Assembly: GCA_002362145.1 (NCBI GenBank)
Contig: DETX01000067.1
Location: forward strand, 1 to 14,855
Source: Clostridiales bacterium UBA3277
GTDB lineage: Bacteria > Bacillota > Clostridia > Oscillospirales > Oscillospiraceae
DNA: 14,855 bases
Reading direction: 5' to 3'
The notes under the pieces are model-generated. The model saw only the letters and a program-made list of their open reading frames with translations. It searched no databases and was not told the origin of the DNA. The position numbers and the translations under genes were made by a program. Every line of letters starts with the position of its first letter. Position 1 is the stretch's first letter. This document shows positions 7,015 to 13,809 of this stretch, one piece after another.

Positions 7015-7046
7015 CCTTGTAAAAAGCCTGCCGGCTTATAACAAGG
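7015..7046 (+). other. Hairpin between acpP and SRP RNA, exclusive with the SRP closing helix
   Basis: CCTTGT (7015-7020) pairs with ACAAGG (7041-7046), and AGCC (7025-7028) with GGCT (7033-7036), around a TGCC loop, with two mismatches between the blocks. No thymine run follows, so termination is unlikely. The right arm uses the same bases that pair with the 3' flank of the SRP RNA, so the two structures compete. Confidence 0.45.
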
Positions 7047-7313
7047 TCGCACTAGTCGGGGAAGTAGCGGTTTCCTGTACCTGAATTCCGCTTACGCAGG
7101 GATGAATTCCCACACCCGGACGGTGGGTTATTTTCTGGCTCCGTTGCATCGGTGCTGAGAAGATGGTCTTGCGCAACGAAAAACCGTGAACCATGTCAGG
7201 TGGGGAACCAAGCAGCATTAAGCGGAGCTTTTCGTGTGCCGCAAGTTTACCGTTTTTGAGCCGACGTACCGTTTCTCAGTTAGACCTGCCGCTCAAATGT
7301 GGGTGTGCGATCT
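7044..7313 (+). ncRNA. ffs: Signal recognition particle RNA, large Gram-positive type (6S/scRNA)
   Basis: The RNA core of the signal recognition particle, which with Ffh targets nascent membrane and secreted proteins. Domain IV is unmistakable: GTCAGG (7195-7200), a GGAA tetraloop (7204-7207) closed by TGG/CCA, and AGCAGC (7211-7216), the asymmetric loop bound by Ffh. The 5' part (TAGCGGT, CCTGTACCTG, TCCGCT between 7067 and 7092) matches the Alu domain of Bacillus scRNA. Ends were set by alignment from memory to the roughly 270-base Bacillus RNA and by end pairing, so they are approximate. Position directly before dnaX is the Bacillus arrangement. The flanks extend the terminal helix to 7028-7052 with 7305-7329 (25 pairs, three G-U). 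Confidence 0.95.
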
Positions 7314-7341
7314 TGTTATGGGCCGGCAGTTTCTCTATTTT
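7313..7341 (+). promoter_or_regulatory. Possible weak promoter of dnaX
   Basis: TTGTTA (7313-7318), a 17-base spacer and TATTTT (7336-7341), each four of six to consensus. It would start transcription about 20-25 bases before the dnaX TTG codon. It overlaps the SRP RNA 3' end, so expression from read-through is the alternative. Confidence 0.35.
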
Positions 7342-7371
7342 TCATTGCAAAGCAGAAGGGAGGAGACGCTT

Positions 7372-9000
7372 TTGGCTGCCTATCAGGCGCTTTATCGAAA
7401 ATACCGGCCCCAGACCTTTGACGATGTGTCCGGGCAGATGGCCGTTACCCAGACGCTGAAAACCCAGATCATGACGGGGAAGCTGAGCCATGCCTACCTG
7501 TTCACCGGTTCCCGGGGCACGGGCAAGACCTCCTGCGCCAAAATTCTCGCCAAGGCGGTCAACTGCCTGACGCCTGTGGACGGCAACCCCTGCAACCGCT
7601 GCGCCGCCTGCAAGGCCATCGACTCCGGCTCCTGCATGGATGTGCTGGAGATCGACGCCGCCTCCAACAACGGCGTGGACAACGTCCGGGATCTCCGGGA
7701 CGACGCGGTCTATGCTCCCTCCCAGGTAAAAATGCGGGTGTATATCATTGACGAGGTGCATATGCTGTCCATCTCGGCCTTCAACGCCCTGCTGAAAATC
7801 ATTGAGGAGCCGCCGGAGCATCTGCTGTTCATTTTGGCCACCACGGAGCTTCATAAGGTTCCGGCGACGATTTTGTCCCGCTGCCAGCGGTTTTCCTTCC
7901 GGCGCATCAGCCAGGAGGACATTGCCGCCCGGCTCCAATACGTGGCTTATCAGGAGAATATCGACCTGGACGACAGCGCCGCCCGGCTCCTGGCAAGACT
8001 TGCCGACGGCGGTATGCGGGACGGCCTGAGCCTGCTGGACCAGTGCGCTTCCGCCACCACCGGAGAGCTCACCGCCGAGGGGGTCTATGCCTGCCTCGGC
8101 ATCGCCGGAGAACAGAAGTGTGCCGAGCTCATGGGCTGCATCGCGTCTCACGATACGAGGGGCGCCCTGGAACTGTTTAACCGGCTCTATGCCGATGGGA
8201 AGGATCTTGGGGCGCTGCTGGACGAGCTGGCCTGCCTGACCCGGGATCTTCTGGTGCTGAAAACCGCCGGCGGGGCAGGAATTGCCATGCTGTCCGGCGT
8301 GGCGGCGGAGCGGGAGGCCCTGGATTTGGCAAAGCGCTTCGGCACCGGGGAGCTGACCCGGATGATGGCCCTGCTCCAGGACACCATGGCGGGCTTTACA
8401 AGAAGCGCCAGCCGCCGCATGGACGCGGAGCTATGTCTGGTGGAGCTGTGCCAGCCGGAACTGAGACTGGACATGGAGAGTCTCAACGCCCGTCTGACCC
8501 GGATGGAGGAGCAGCTGAAAAGCGGCAGCATCCTGGTGGCCCAGCCGTCGCAAAAAACCGCGGAAAAAAAAGATATGGATGAGGAAGAGGAAGGCCCTCC
8601 CATGCCCACGGACGAGGACGCGCCTCCCGGCGGCGAGGAGGAGCTGCCCCAGCCGGAGGAGACGCCTGTGGGCTTCTGGTCGGATCTCTGCGCCGCCGTG
8701 CGCAAAGAGCTGAAGCCTCCCATCTTCGGCTTTTTTAATCCTGCCCCCGGGGCGCCCCTCCAGGGAGTGCTGGTGGGGGATACGCTGGAACTTCGGTGCA
8801 GCAACCGCTTTTTGGCGGAGACCATCGATAAGCCGGATGTGATGGAGGTGGTCTCCCGGAAGGCGGGGGCCATCCTGGGCCATCCCGTTCGGACGATCAC
8901 GGTGGATCTGACAAAAAAACCGGAAAAAAGCCCCCGGATGGAGCAGCTCATGAACTTTGGCCGCTCCCATGGGGACATCATCAAAATAAAAAATCAATAA
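7372..9000 (+). CDS. dnaX: DNA polymerase III subunits gamma and tau
   Basis: The AAA+ clamp-loader ATPase that opens the sliding clamp and, in its long tau form, links polymerase to helicase. From TTG 7372 it is 542 residues. Walker A is GSRGTGKTS (46-54); zinc cysteines are Cys65, 74, 77 and 80; Walker B/DEVH is 127-130 (IIDEVHML); and an SRCQRF arginine-finger motif follows. After collar domain III (to about 365) comes an acidic linker (about 400-440) and a C-terminal domain. TTG is chosen because LAAYQALYRKYRPQ is the family N-terminus and AAGGGAGGAG (7356-7365) is well spaced; upstream in-frame starts fall inside the SRP RNA. An A8 tract at 8564-8571 can shift reading to a -1 stop, predicting a 403-residue gamma form. 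Confidence 0.96.
   Translation: MAAYQALYRKYRPQTFDDVSGQMAVTQTLKTQIMTGKLSHAYLFTGSRGTGKTSCAKILAKAVNCLTPVDGNPCNRCAACKAIDSGSCMDVLEIDAASNNGVDNVRDLRDDAVYAPSQVKMRVYIIDEVHMLSISAFNALLKIIEEPPEHLLFILATTELHKVPATILSRCQRFSFRRISQEDIAARLQYVAYQENIDLDDSAARLLARLADGGMRDGLSLLDQCASATTGELTAEGVYACLGIAGEQKCAELMGCIASHDTRGALELFNRLYADGKDLGALLDELACLTRDLLVLKTAGGAGIAMLSGVAAEREALDLAKRFGTGELTRMMALLQDTMAGFTRSASRRMDAELCLVELCQPELRLDMESLNARLTRMEEQLKSGSILVAQPSQKTAEKKDMDEEEEGPPMPTDEDAPPGGEEELPQPEETPVGFWSDLCAAVRKELKPPIFGFFNPAPGAPLQGVLVGDTLELRCSNRFLAETIDKPDVMEVVSRKAGAILGHPVRTITVDLTKKPEKSPRMEQLMNFGRSHGDIIKIKNQ
8563..8582 (+). promoter_or_regulatory. Candidate slippery site in dnaX with -1 frame stop
   Basis: Eight adenines (8564-8571) are read GAA AAA AAA, giving an A_AAA_AAA heptamer. 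In the -1 frame the next codons are AGA, TAT, GGA and then TGA (8580-8582). Either ribosomal -1 slippage or transcriptional insertion of one A would end the protein there. No strong downstream stem was seen (only GAGG/CCTC at 8587-8599). Confidence 0.5.
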
Positions 9001-9016
9001 GATAGGAGATTTAAAT

Positions 9017-9364
9017 ATGGCAAAAGGTGGATTTCGGGGTATGCCCGGCGGCGGTATGAATCAGGCCGCCATGCTGAAGCAGGCTCAGAAGATGCAGCAG
9101 GAAATGCTGCGGATGCAGGAGGAGCAGGAGAAAAAGACCTTCACCGCCCAGTCCGGCGGCGGCATGGTCTCCGCCACGGTCAACGGCAAGCACGAGCTGG
9201 TGAGCCTGGAAATGAAACCCGAGGCTGTGGACCCCGACGATGTGGAAATGCTCCAGGATATGGTCATTGCTGCCGTTAACGAGGCAATGCGCGCGGCTGA
9301 TAATGAGGCATCCAACAATATGTCCCGCCTGACCGGCGGCTTGAACCTGGGCGGCCTGTTCTAA
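9017..9364 (+). CDS. ebfC: YbaB/EbfC family nucleoid-associated protein
   Basis: A 115-residue small DNA-binding protein. The family forms tweezer-shaped dimers, coats the nucleoid and is almost always encoded between dnaX and recR, as here. After a Gly/Met-rich head (GFRGMPGGGMN) the helix with AAMLKQAQKMQQEMLRMQEE and the strand block SGGGMVSATVNGKHELVSLEMKPEAV are typical, as is the closing VIAAVNEAMRAADNEAS helix. It starts 16 bases after dnaX with TAGGAG at 9003-9008 and ends 15 bases before recR. Its function in recombination or transcription is not settled. Confidence 0.95.
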   Translation: MAKGGFRGMPGGGMNQAAMLKQAQKMQQEMLRMQEEQEKKTFTAQSGGGMVSATVNGKHELVSLEMKPEAVDPDDVEMLQDMVIAAVNEAMRAADNEASNNMSRLTGGLNLGGLF

Positions 9365-9379
9365 GGCAGGGGAGAGGGT

Positions 9380-9979
9380 ATGCAGTTTTTTCCCGCTGCT
9401 CTGCAAAACCTGGCAGACCATTTCGCGCGGCTCCCCGGCGTGGGAGGTAAAACGGCCCAGAGGCTGGCCTTTCACGTGCTGAGCCTGCCTCTGGAGGAGG
9501 CGGAGGATTTCGCAGAGGCCATTTTGAAGGCCAAGCGTGAGGTCCACACCTGCCCCCGGTGTCAGAATCTAACAGACCGGGAGCTGTGCCCCATCTGTGA
9601 TGACGACAGCCGGGACCAGAGCGTAATCTGCGTGGTGGCGGAGCCCAAGGATGTCATCGCCATGGAACGCGCCCGGGAATTCCGGGGCACCTATCATGTG
9701 CTCCACGGGGTCATTTCCCCCCTGAACCACGTGTCCCAGGATGACATCAAAATCAAAGAGCTCTTAAACCGTGTGGCCTCCGGCAAGGTCCGGGAGGTCA
9801 TTATGGCCACAAACCCGGATACCGAGGGCGAGGCCACCGCCATGTATATTTCCCGTCTGCTCCGGCCCATGGAAATTAAGGTTACCCGCCTGGCCTACGG
9901 TGTGCCCGTGGGCTCCCAGCTGGAATACGCCGATGAGGTGACCCTTTCCCGGGCGCTGGAAGGCCGTCAGGAGATGTAA
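9380..9979 (+). CDS. recR: Recombination mediator protein RecR
   Basis: A 199-residue protein, the normal length, that acts with RecO (and RecF) to load RecA on single-strand gaps. In order: a helix-hairpin-helix with RLPGVGGKTAQRLAFHVL (residues 17-34), a C4 zinc finger with Cys58, Cys61, Cys70 and Cys73, and a Toprim domain beginning VICVVAEPKD with acidic Glu88. A GVISPLNHVSQDDIKI stretch and a C-terminal TRLAYGVPVGSQLEYADEVTL Walker-like segment are also present. GGGGAG precedes ATG 9380. It is third in the dnaX-ebfC-recR operon, and its stop lies one base before the acetyltransferase start. Confidence 0.97.
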   Translation: MQFFPAALQNLADHFARLPGVGGKTAQRLAFHVLSLPLEEAEDFAEAILKAKREVHTCPRCQNLTDRELCPICDDDSRDQSVICVVAEPKDVIAMERAREFRGTYHVLHGVISPLNHVSQDDIKIKELLNRVASGKVREVIMATNPDTEGEATAMYISRLLRPMEIKVTRLAYGVPVGSQLEYADEVTLSRALEGRQEM

Positions 9980-9980
9980 A

Positions 9981-10487
9981 ATGGAGACAAAAGATCTGAT
10001 TCTTGGCAAGGCCAGGCTTTCCGACTGGAAGGCCATGTACGAAAATGTCTGGTCCCATCCGGAGTCCGCCCGATATATGCTGTGGAGCGTGACCACCAGC
10101 GAGGCGGACGCCCGCAGCCGCATGGAGCGCACCATCGCGTTTCAAAAGGCCCACGACACCTACCTGGTCTACGAGAAGAAAACCGGCCAGGCCATCGGCT
10201 TTGCCGGTGTGGAACCGGTGCCGCCGGATGCCTGCCAGGAAGCCGGCATCTGCCTGGGGCCCGGGTATGTGGGAAGGGGCTACGGCCGGCAGATTCTGGA
10301 AGCCCTGATGGCCCACAGCCGGAGCGTCTATGGGGCGAAGAAATTTTTCTATTTCACCAGGGAGAAGAACGCCGCCTCCATCGGCCTGGCAAAAGCCATG
10401 GGCTTCTGGTTCCTGGACGCGAAGGAAGAAACCGATCCCCGCAATGGGGAAAAATACCGCAGCCTGCGGTACTGCCGGGAATTCTGA
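9981..10487 (+). CDS. GNAT family N-acetyltransferase
   Basis: A 168-residue acetyl-CoA-dependent transferase of the RimJ/RimL-like GNAT group. The acetyl-CoA-binding motif A is seen as ICLGPGYVGRGYGRQILEAL, with the pyrophosphate loop GRGYG at residues 98-102. A later NAASIGLAKAMGF segment matches motif B. N-terminal phrases such as LARLSDW-like (ILGKARLSDWKAMYENVW) and YLVYEKKTGQAIGFAGV are usual for acetyltransferases acting on small amines or protein N-termini. The acceptor cannot be told from sequence. It begins one base after the recR stop with CAGGAGAT inside recR's end, so it is translationally coupled and is the last gene of the dnaX operon, before the terminator at 10503-10534. Confidence 0.88.
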   Translation: METKDLILGKARLSDWKAMYENVWSHPESARYMLWSVTTSEADARSRMERTIAFQKAHDTYLVYEKKTGQAIGFAGVEPVPPDACQEAGICLGPGYVGRGYGRQILEALMAHSRSVYGAKKFFYFTREKNAASIGLAKAMGFWFLDAKEETDPRNGEKYRSLRYCREF

Positions 10488-10502
10488 TACAGATATCCAA
10501 CC

Positions 10503-10534
10503 AAAAAGCAGCCATTTTCAAATGGCTGCTTTTT
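10503..10534. terminator. Bidirectional intrinsic terminator
   Basis: AAAAAGCAGCCATTT (10503-10517) and AAATGGCTGCTTTTT (10520-10534) are exact complements. Read rightwards, the stem is followed by five thymines. Read leftwards, the complement of the left arm supplies another five. It therefore serves both the acetyltransferase gene and the convergent EamA transporter gene. Confidence 0.9.
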
Positions 10535-10560
10535 CCTATCGTGAGATATGTACGCAATTT

Positions 10561-11472
10561 TTATGCCGTATGCTTTTTCCTGAAGAATTCCTCGGGGATC
10601 TGGGAGAGAATGACGGCGGCGAATACCAGCCCAGCACCCAGCATCTCCCATCCGGACATCCGCTCGTGGAGGATGGCCCAGCCGCCGATGGCGGCGAATA
10701 CGGATTCCAGACTCATAATGAGGGAAGCGGTGGTGGGCTCCAGCACCTTCTGGCCCACGATCTGCATGGTGTACGCCACACCCATGGACAAAATACCCGC
10801 GAATGCCAGGGAGAACCAGCAGTCCAGAATGTCCGCAGCCACCACCGTCTCCGTGGCGGCCATGAACACCGCCGAGAGCACCGAAACCACAATGCTTTGG
10901 ACACAGTTGAGCCGCAGACCGTCCATCTCCCCGGCCAGGTGGTCGATGCACTGAATCTGCACGGCGAAGGCCAGGGCGCAGCCCATCAGAAACAGGTCGC
11001 CCTTGTTGATTCCGCTGGCGCCCATGCAGCTGAGCAGATACAGTCCAATCACGGCCAGAATGACGCTGACGGCGGCAGTCTTGGGGGGCTTCTGCCCCAG
11101 AAACAGCCCCAGAATGGGTACCAGCACGATGTACATGGCCGTAATAAACCCTGCTTTGCTGGCGTCCGTGTAAACAAGGCCGATCTGCTGCAAGCTGGCT
11201 GCCACAAAAAGGGCAAGGCCGCAGATAATGCCGGTTTTCCACAGCCTGGGGTCCCGCCATTTACCCACCGATTCCCGGAAGCTCCGCTTTCCAATCCTGT
11301 CCATTACGAAAGCGCAGGGCACCAGGAACAGCACCGCCAGGGCGCACCGGACGGTCTGGAAGGTAAAGGGGCCGATTTTGTCCATACCCACGCTCTGGGC
11401 AACAAAGGCAAACCCCCAGATAACCGTGGTAAGGGTCAGGGAAATACTGCCCTGAATCTGTTTTTTTCTCAT
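10561..11472 (-). CDS. EamA/DMT family transporter
   Basis: A 303-residue integral membrane protein of the drug/metabolite transporter superfamily. Ten hydrophobic segments can be picked out by eye, beginning SLTLTTVIWGFAFVAQSVGM and ending around LGAGLVFAAVILSQI, arranged as two EamA repeats of five helices. The second repeat has the common LEPTTASLIMSLESVFAAI phrase, in which proline and glutamate recur across the family. Such proteins export or import small metabolites or amino acids; the substrate is unknown. It is the only minus-strand gene, convergent with the dnaX operon and divergent from pepF. The start ATG is preceded on its strand by GGCGGTGATG. A weak promoter (TTGCAA, 17 bases, TAAAGT) may lie in the 138-base divergent gap. 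Confidence 0.9.
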   Translation of the reverse strand: MRKKQIQGSISLTLTTVIWGFAFVAQSVGMDKIGPFTFQTVRCALAVLFLVPCAFVMDRIGKRSFRESVGKWRDPRLWKTGIICGLALFVAASLQQIGLVYTDASKAGFITAMYIVLVPILGLFLGQKPPKTAAVSVILAVIGLYLLSCMGASGINKGDLFLMGCALAFAVQIQCIDHLAGEMDGLRLNCVQSIVVSVLSAVFMAATETVVAADILDCWFSLAFAGILSMGVAYTMQIVGQKVLEPTTASLIMSLESVFAAIGGWAILHERMSGWEMLGAGLVFAAVILSQIPEEFFRKKHTA

Positions 11473-11525
11473 AATTCATCACCGCCGCCTACTTTATCAT
11501 AAACCGCTTCCGATTGCAAGATGTG

Positions 11526-11553
11526 TTGCGTTTTTTGGAAGATGTGGTATAAT
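11526..11553 (+). promoter_or_regulatory. Sigma-A promoter of pepF
   Basis: TTGCGT (11526-11531), a 16-base spacer and a perfect TATAAT (11548-11553). Transcription would begin near 11560, about 50 bases before the pepF start. It lies in the divergent gap between the EamA gene and pepF. Confidence 0.75.
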
Positions 11554-11610
11554 AAAGCCAACGGACCGCCTTCGAATTGTGGAGGCAAAACATTTTTCAG
11601 GAGGAATCGT

Positions 11611-13416
11611 ATGGAAGAAATCAAGAAGATCCCCACCCGGGATGAAATTCCGGAGGCGGATAAGTGGGCGATTGAGGACCTGTACCCCAGTGACGAGGCC
11701 TGGGAGCGGACCTTTGCCACCCTTTCCCAGGACCAGGAGAAGCTCGCCTCCTTCGCCGGAAAGCTGGGCGGCAGCGGCGAAGCGCTCTGGGACTACCTCA
11801 ATACCAGCGAGGAAGTGGATGTGAAGCTGCGCCGTCTGGCAAACTACTGCCAGCGCAAGTCTGACGAGGACACCCGCAATACCTTCTACCAGGCTATGGT
11901 GGGCCGGTTTGTCAGCGCCGCCGTGGCCCTGGGGGCCGCGTGCAGCTTTGACACCCCGGAGATCATGGCCATTTCGGAGGAGACATTGGAGGGCTTCTAT
12001 GCCGCCTGTCCCAAGCTGGAACGCTACCGTCGGCAGCTTACGGACCTGCGCCGCCGGAAAAACCACACCCTCTCCGCCGCCGAGGAAAAACTCCTGGCGG
12101 CCGCCGGAGAGATGGCCCAGGCCCCGGACAGCATTTTCAGCGCCTTCACCGACGCCGACCAGAAATTCCCCGACGCCGTGGATGCCCAGGGCAATGCCCA
12201 CCCGCTGACCCATGGCACCTTTGTCATGCTGGAAATGAACCCGGACCGGGAGCTTCGCAGGGACGCCTATGAAAAGCTCTATGACACCCTGGCGGACTAT
12301 AAAAACACCGCCGCGGGACTGCTGAACGCCCAGAATAAGCAGCTGAAATTCTTCGCCGACGCCCGCAAGTATGACGACGCCCGCCAGGCGGCCCTGGATG
12401 CCACCAATGTTCCCGTGGCCGTATACGACAACCTCATCGACGCGGTCCATCAGAACCTGGACAAAATGCACCGGTATGTCCGCCTGCGCAAGAAGCTGCT
12501 TGGGGTGGAGGAGCTCCACTTCTACGACGTCTATGCCAGCCTTCTGTCTGACGTGGATAAGAAGATTCCCTATGCCCAGGCCAAGCAGACGGTCTACGAC
12601 GCGCTGTACCCTCTGGGGGAGGACTACCGCGCCATTTTGAAGGAGGGCCTGGAAAACCGCTGGATCGATGTCTACGAGAACCAGGGCAAGCGGGGAGGGG
12701 CCTATTCCGCCGGCGCGGACGTCCATCCCTTCGTCCTGCTCAACTACAACGGAACCCTGGACAACCAGTTCACCCTGGCCCATGAGATGGGCCACGCCCT
12801 CCATTCCTACCTGTCCAACAAGCACCAGAATCCGGTGGATTCCGACTATGTGATCTTCGTCGCCGAGGTGGCCTCCACCTGCAATGAGGCCCTGCTGATG
12901 GAGTATCTGCTCTCCAAGACCACGGACAAGAAGGAGAGGGCTTATCTCATCAACCACTTCCTGGAGCAGTTCAAGGGTACGCTGTACCGCCAGACCATGT
13001 TTGCCGAATTTGAGCGGAACATCGGCCGCATGGTGGCCCAGGGCCAGACCCTCACTGCGGATATCCTCAGCGGCGAGTATAAGCGGCTGAACGAAATGTA
13101 CTTTGGACCGGATATGGTGGTGGACGACCGGATTGCCATGGAGTGGGCCAGAATTCCCCACTTCTACTACGACTACTATGTGTTCCAGTATGCCACCGGC
13201 TACGCTGCGGCCATTGCCCTGTCCCGCCGGATTCTGCGGGAAGGGGAGCAGGCTGTGAAGGATTACCTGGGCTTCCTCTCCGGCGGCTGCTCCAAGAGCC
13301 CCATCGACCTTCTGAAGGGCGCCGGGGTGGACATGACCAGTCCCGAGCCTGTGAACCAGGCCCTCCAGCTCTTCGGCGAACTGCTGGACGAGATGGAAGC
13401 GCTTACCCAGGAGTAA
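11611..13416 (+). CDS. pepF: Oligoendopeptidase F (M3B metallopeptidase)
   Basis: A 601-residue cytoplasmic zinc peptidase that cleaves oligopeptides of roughly 7-17 residues, used in peptide turnover and nutrition. The zinc-binding motif HEMGH is at residues 391-395 within FTLAHEMGHALHSYLSNKH, and the third ligand is likely Glu419 in VAEVAST. The N-terminal PepF domain and the C-terminal YYDYYVFQYATGYAAAIALS block are both typical, and length is normal for the family. ATG 11611 follows CAGGAGG with good spacing, while the open frame upstream reaches into the promoter and is not coding. A small unknown gene begins three bases after the stop. Confidence 0.96.
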   Translation: MEEIKKIPTRDEIPEADKWAIEDLYPSDEAWERTFATLSQDQEKLASFAGKLGGSGEALWDYLNTSEEVDVKLRRLANYCQRKSDEDTRNTFYQAMVGRFVSAAVALGAACSFDTPEIMAISEETLEGFYAACPKLERYRRQLTDLRRRKNHTLSAAEEKLLAAAGEMAQAPDSIFSAFTDADQKFPDAVDAQGNAHPLTHGTFVMLEMNPDRELRRDAYEKLYDTLADYKNTAAGLLNAQNKQLKFFADARKYDDARQAALDATNVPVAVYDNLIDAVHQNLDKMHRYVRLRKKLLGVEELHFYDVYASLLSDVDKKIPYAQAKQTVYDALYPLGEDYRAILKEGLENRWIDVYENQGKRGGAYSAGADVHPFVLLNYNGTLDNQFTLAHEMGHALHSYLSNKHQNPVDSDYVIFVAEVASTCNEALLMEYLLSKTTDKKERAYLINHFLEQFKGTLYRQTMFAEFERNIGRMVAQGQTLTADILSGEYKRLNEMYFGPDMVVDDRIAMEWARIPHFYYDYYVFQYATGYAAAIALSRRILREGEQAVKDYLGFLSGGCSKSPIDLLKGAGVDMTSPEPVNQALQLFGELLDEMEALTQE

Positions 13417-13419
13417 GCC

Positions 13420-13686
13420 ATGGGAGAAATTTTTCTTCCCACCCTGCACACATTTGCCATGAATAACATCTTCACCGGCTCCTCGGGCGCCTTCCGGTTC
13501 CGGGTAAAGCCCAACGTGGTCATGGCAAATCCCAAGGAAGTGGATTTTGACGCAAGCTCCATGTTCGCGGAGTGCTGGCACGGGCCCTATTGCTATGAAA
13601 AAAGCGAGATGGAGGACAGCGAAACCTTTCCCATGAGCGAGGAGGGCCGGGAAAAGATGCGGACCTGGCTGGAAAATCATATTTGA
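13420..13686 (+). CDS. Small conserved-looking protein of unknown function, coupled to pepF
   Basis: An 88-residue acidic protein with no domain I recognise. It starts three bases after pepF with AGGAG (13409-13413) well placed within the pepF end, so it is very likely translated with pepF. There is no signal peptide or membrane segment. The centre reads FRFRVKPNVV, followed by VDFDASSMFAECWHGPYCYEKSEME, and the end has FPMSEEGREKMRTWLENHI, which looks like a helix. The aromatic/Cys cluster CWHGPYCYE is distinctive. Codon use resembles its neighbours. It might be a small accessory or regulator of peptide turnover, but that is context only. A terminator follows immediately. Confidence 0.75.
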   Translation: MGEIFLPTLHTFAMNNIFTGSSGAFRFRVKPNVVMANPKEVDFDASSMFAECWHGPYCYEKSEMEDSETFPMSEEGREKMRTWLENHI

Positions 13687-13691
13687 CGCTT

Positions 13692-13726
13692 CGTGCGGCG
13701 GGAGAAATCCTGCCGCACGACTTTTT
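13692..13726 (+). terminator. Intrinsic terminator of the pepF operon
   Basis: CGTGCGGC (13692-13699) pairs with GCCGCACG (13712-13719) around a 12-base loop, followed by ACTTTTTAT. It ends the pepF transcript six bases after the small gene. Confidence 0.88.
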
Positions 13727-13749
13727 ATAAAAATTTATCAATAAAGGGC

Positions 13750-13778
13750 TTGAATTTATGGGGAGTATTGTGTACAAT
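13750..13778 (+). promoter_or_regulatory. Sigma-A promoter of the PaaK-like gene
   Basis: TTGAAT (13750-13755), a 17-base spacer and TACAAT (13773-13778). The expected transcription start near 13785 places the leader just ahead of AAAAGGGGAG and the TTG start at 13810. Confidence 0.72.
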
Positions 13779-13809
13779 AACCATAAATATGGGAAAAGGG
13801 GAGAATGCC

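Larger units (their letters stand above)
7028..7343 (+). other. Precursor closing helix of SRP RNA and 3' U-rich end
   Basis: Bases 7028-7052 and 7305-7329 are complementary over 25 consecutive positions with three wobble pairs and no mismatch. This reaches about 16 bases beyond each expected mature end. A T-rich tract (TTTCTCTATTTTT, 7330-7342) follows the right arm directly, consistent with transcription ending there. Bacillus scRNA is known to be matured from a longer precursor by RNase III, and this duplex is a suitable substrate. Confidence 0.6.

Noticed and set aside
7037..7042. TATAAC as -10 of an SRP RNA promoter
   Set aside because: The only -35-like TTGTAA (7017-7022) is 14 bases away, too close, and the bases are part of the long closing helix expected to be transcribed. 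Not excluded, but not supported.
7234..7371. Upstream in-frame extension of dnaX
   Set aside because: It lies in the conserved SRP RNA, and the DnaX family N-terminus begins at the TTG at 7372.
8913..8928. Further adenine runs near the dnaX 3' end (7 and 6 A)
   Set aside because: They are close to the natural C-terminus and not at a domain boundary, so slippage there has no obvious purpose.
10330..11502. A 390-codon + strand open frame across the EamA gene
   Set aside because: The minus strand encodes a clear ten-helix transporter. The + frame crosses the bidirectional terminator and has no ribosome binding site or domain.
11497..13680. A 727-codon open frame on the minus strand opposite pepF
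   Set aside because: pepF on the + strand has a complete catalytic motif set and a good promoter and ribosome binding site. The opposite frame is a by-product of GC-rich codon use and shows no recognisable domain.
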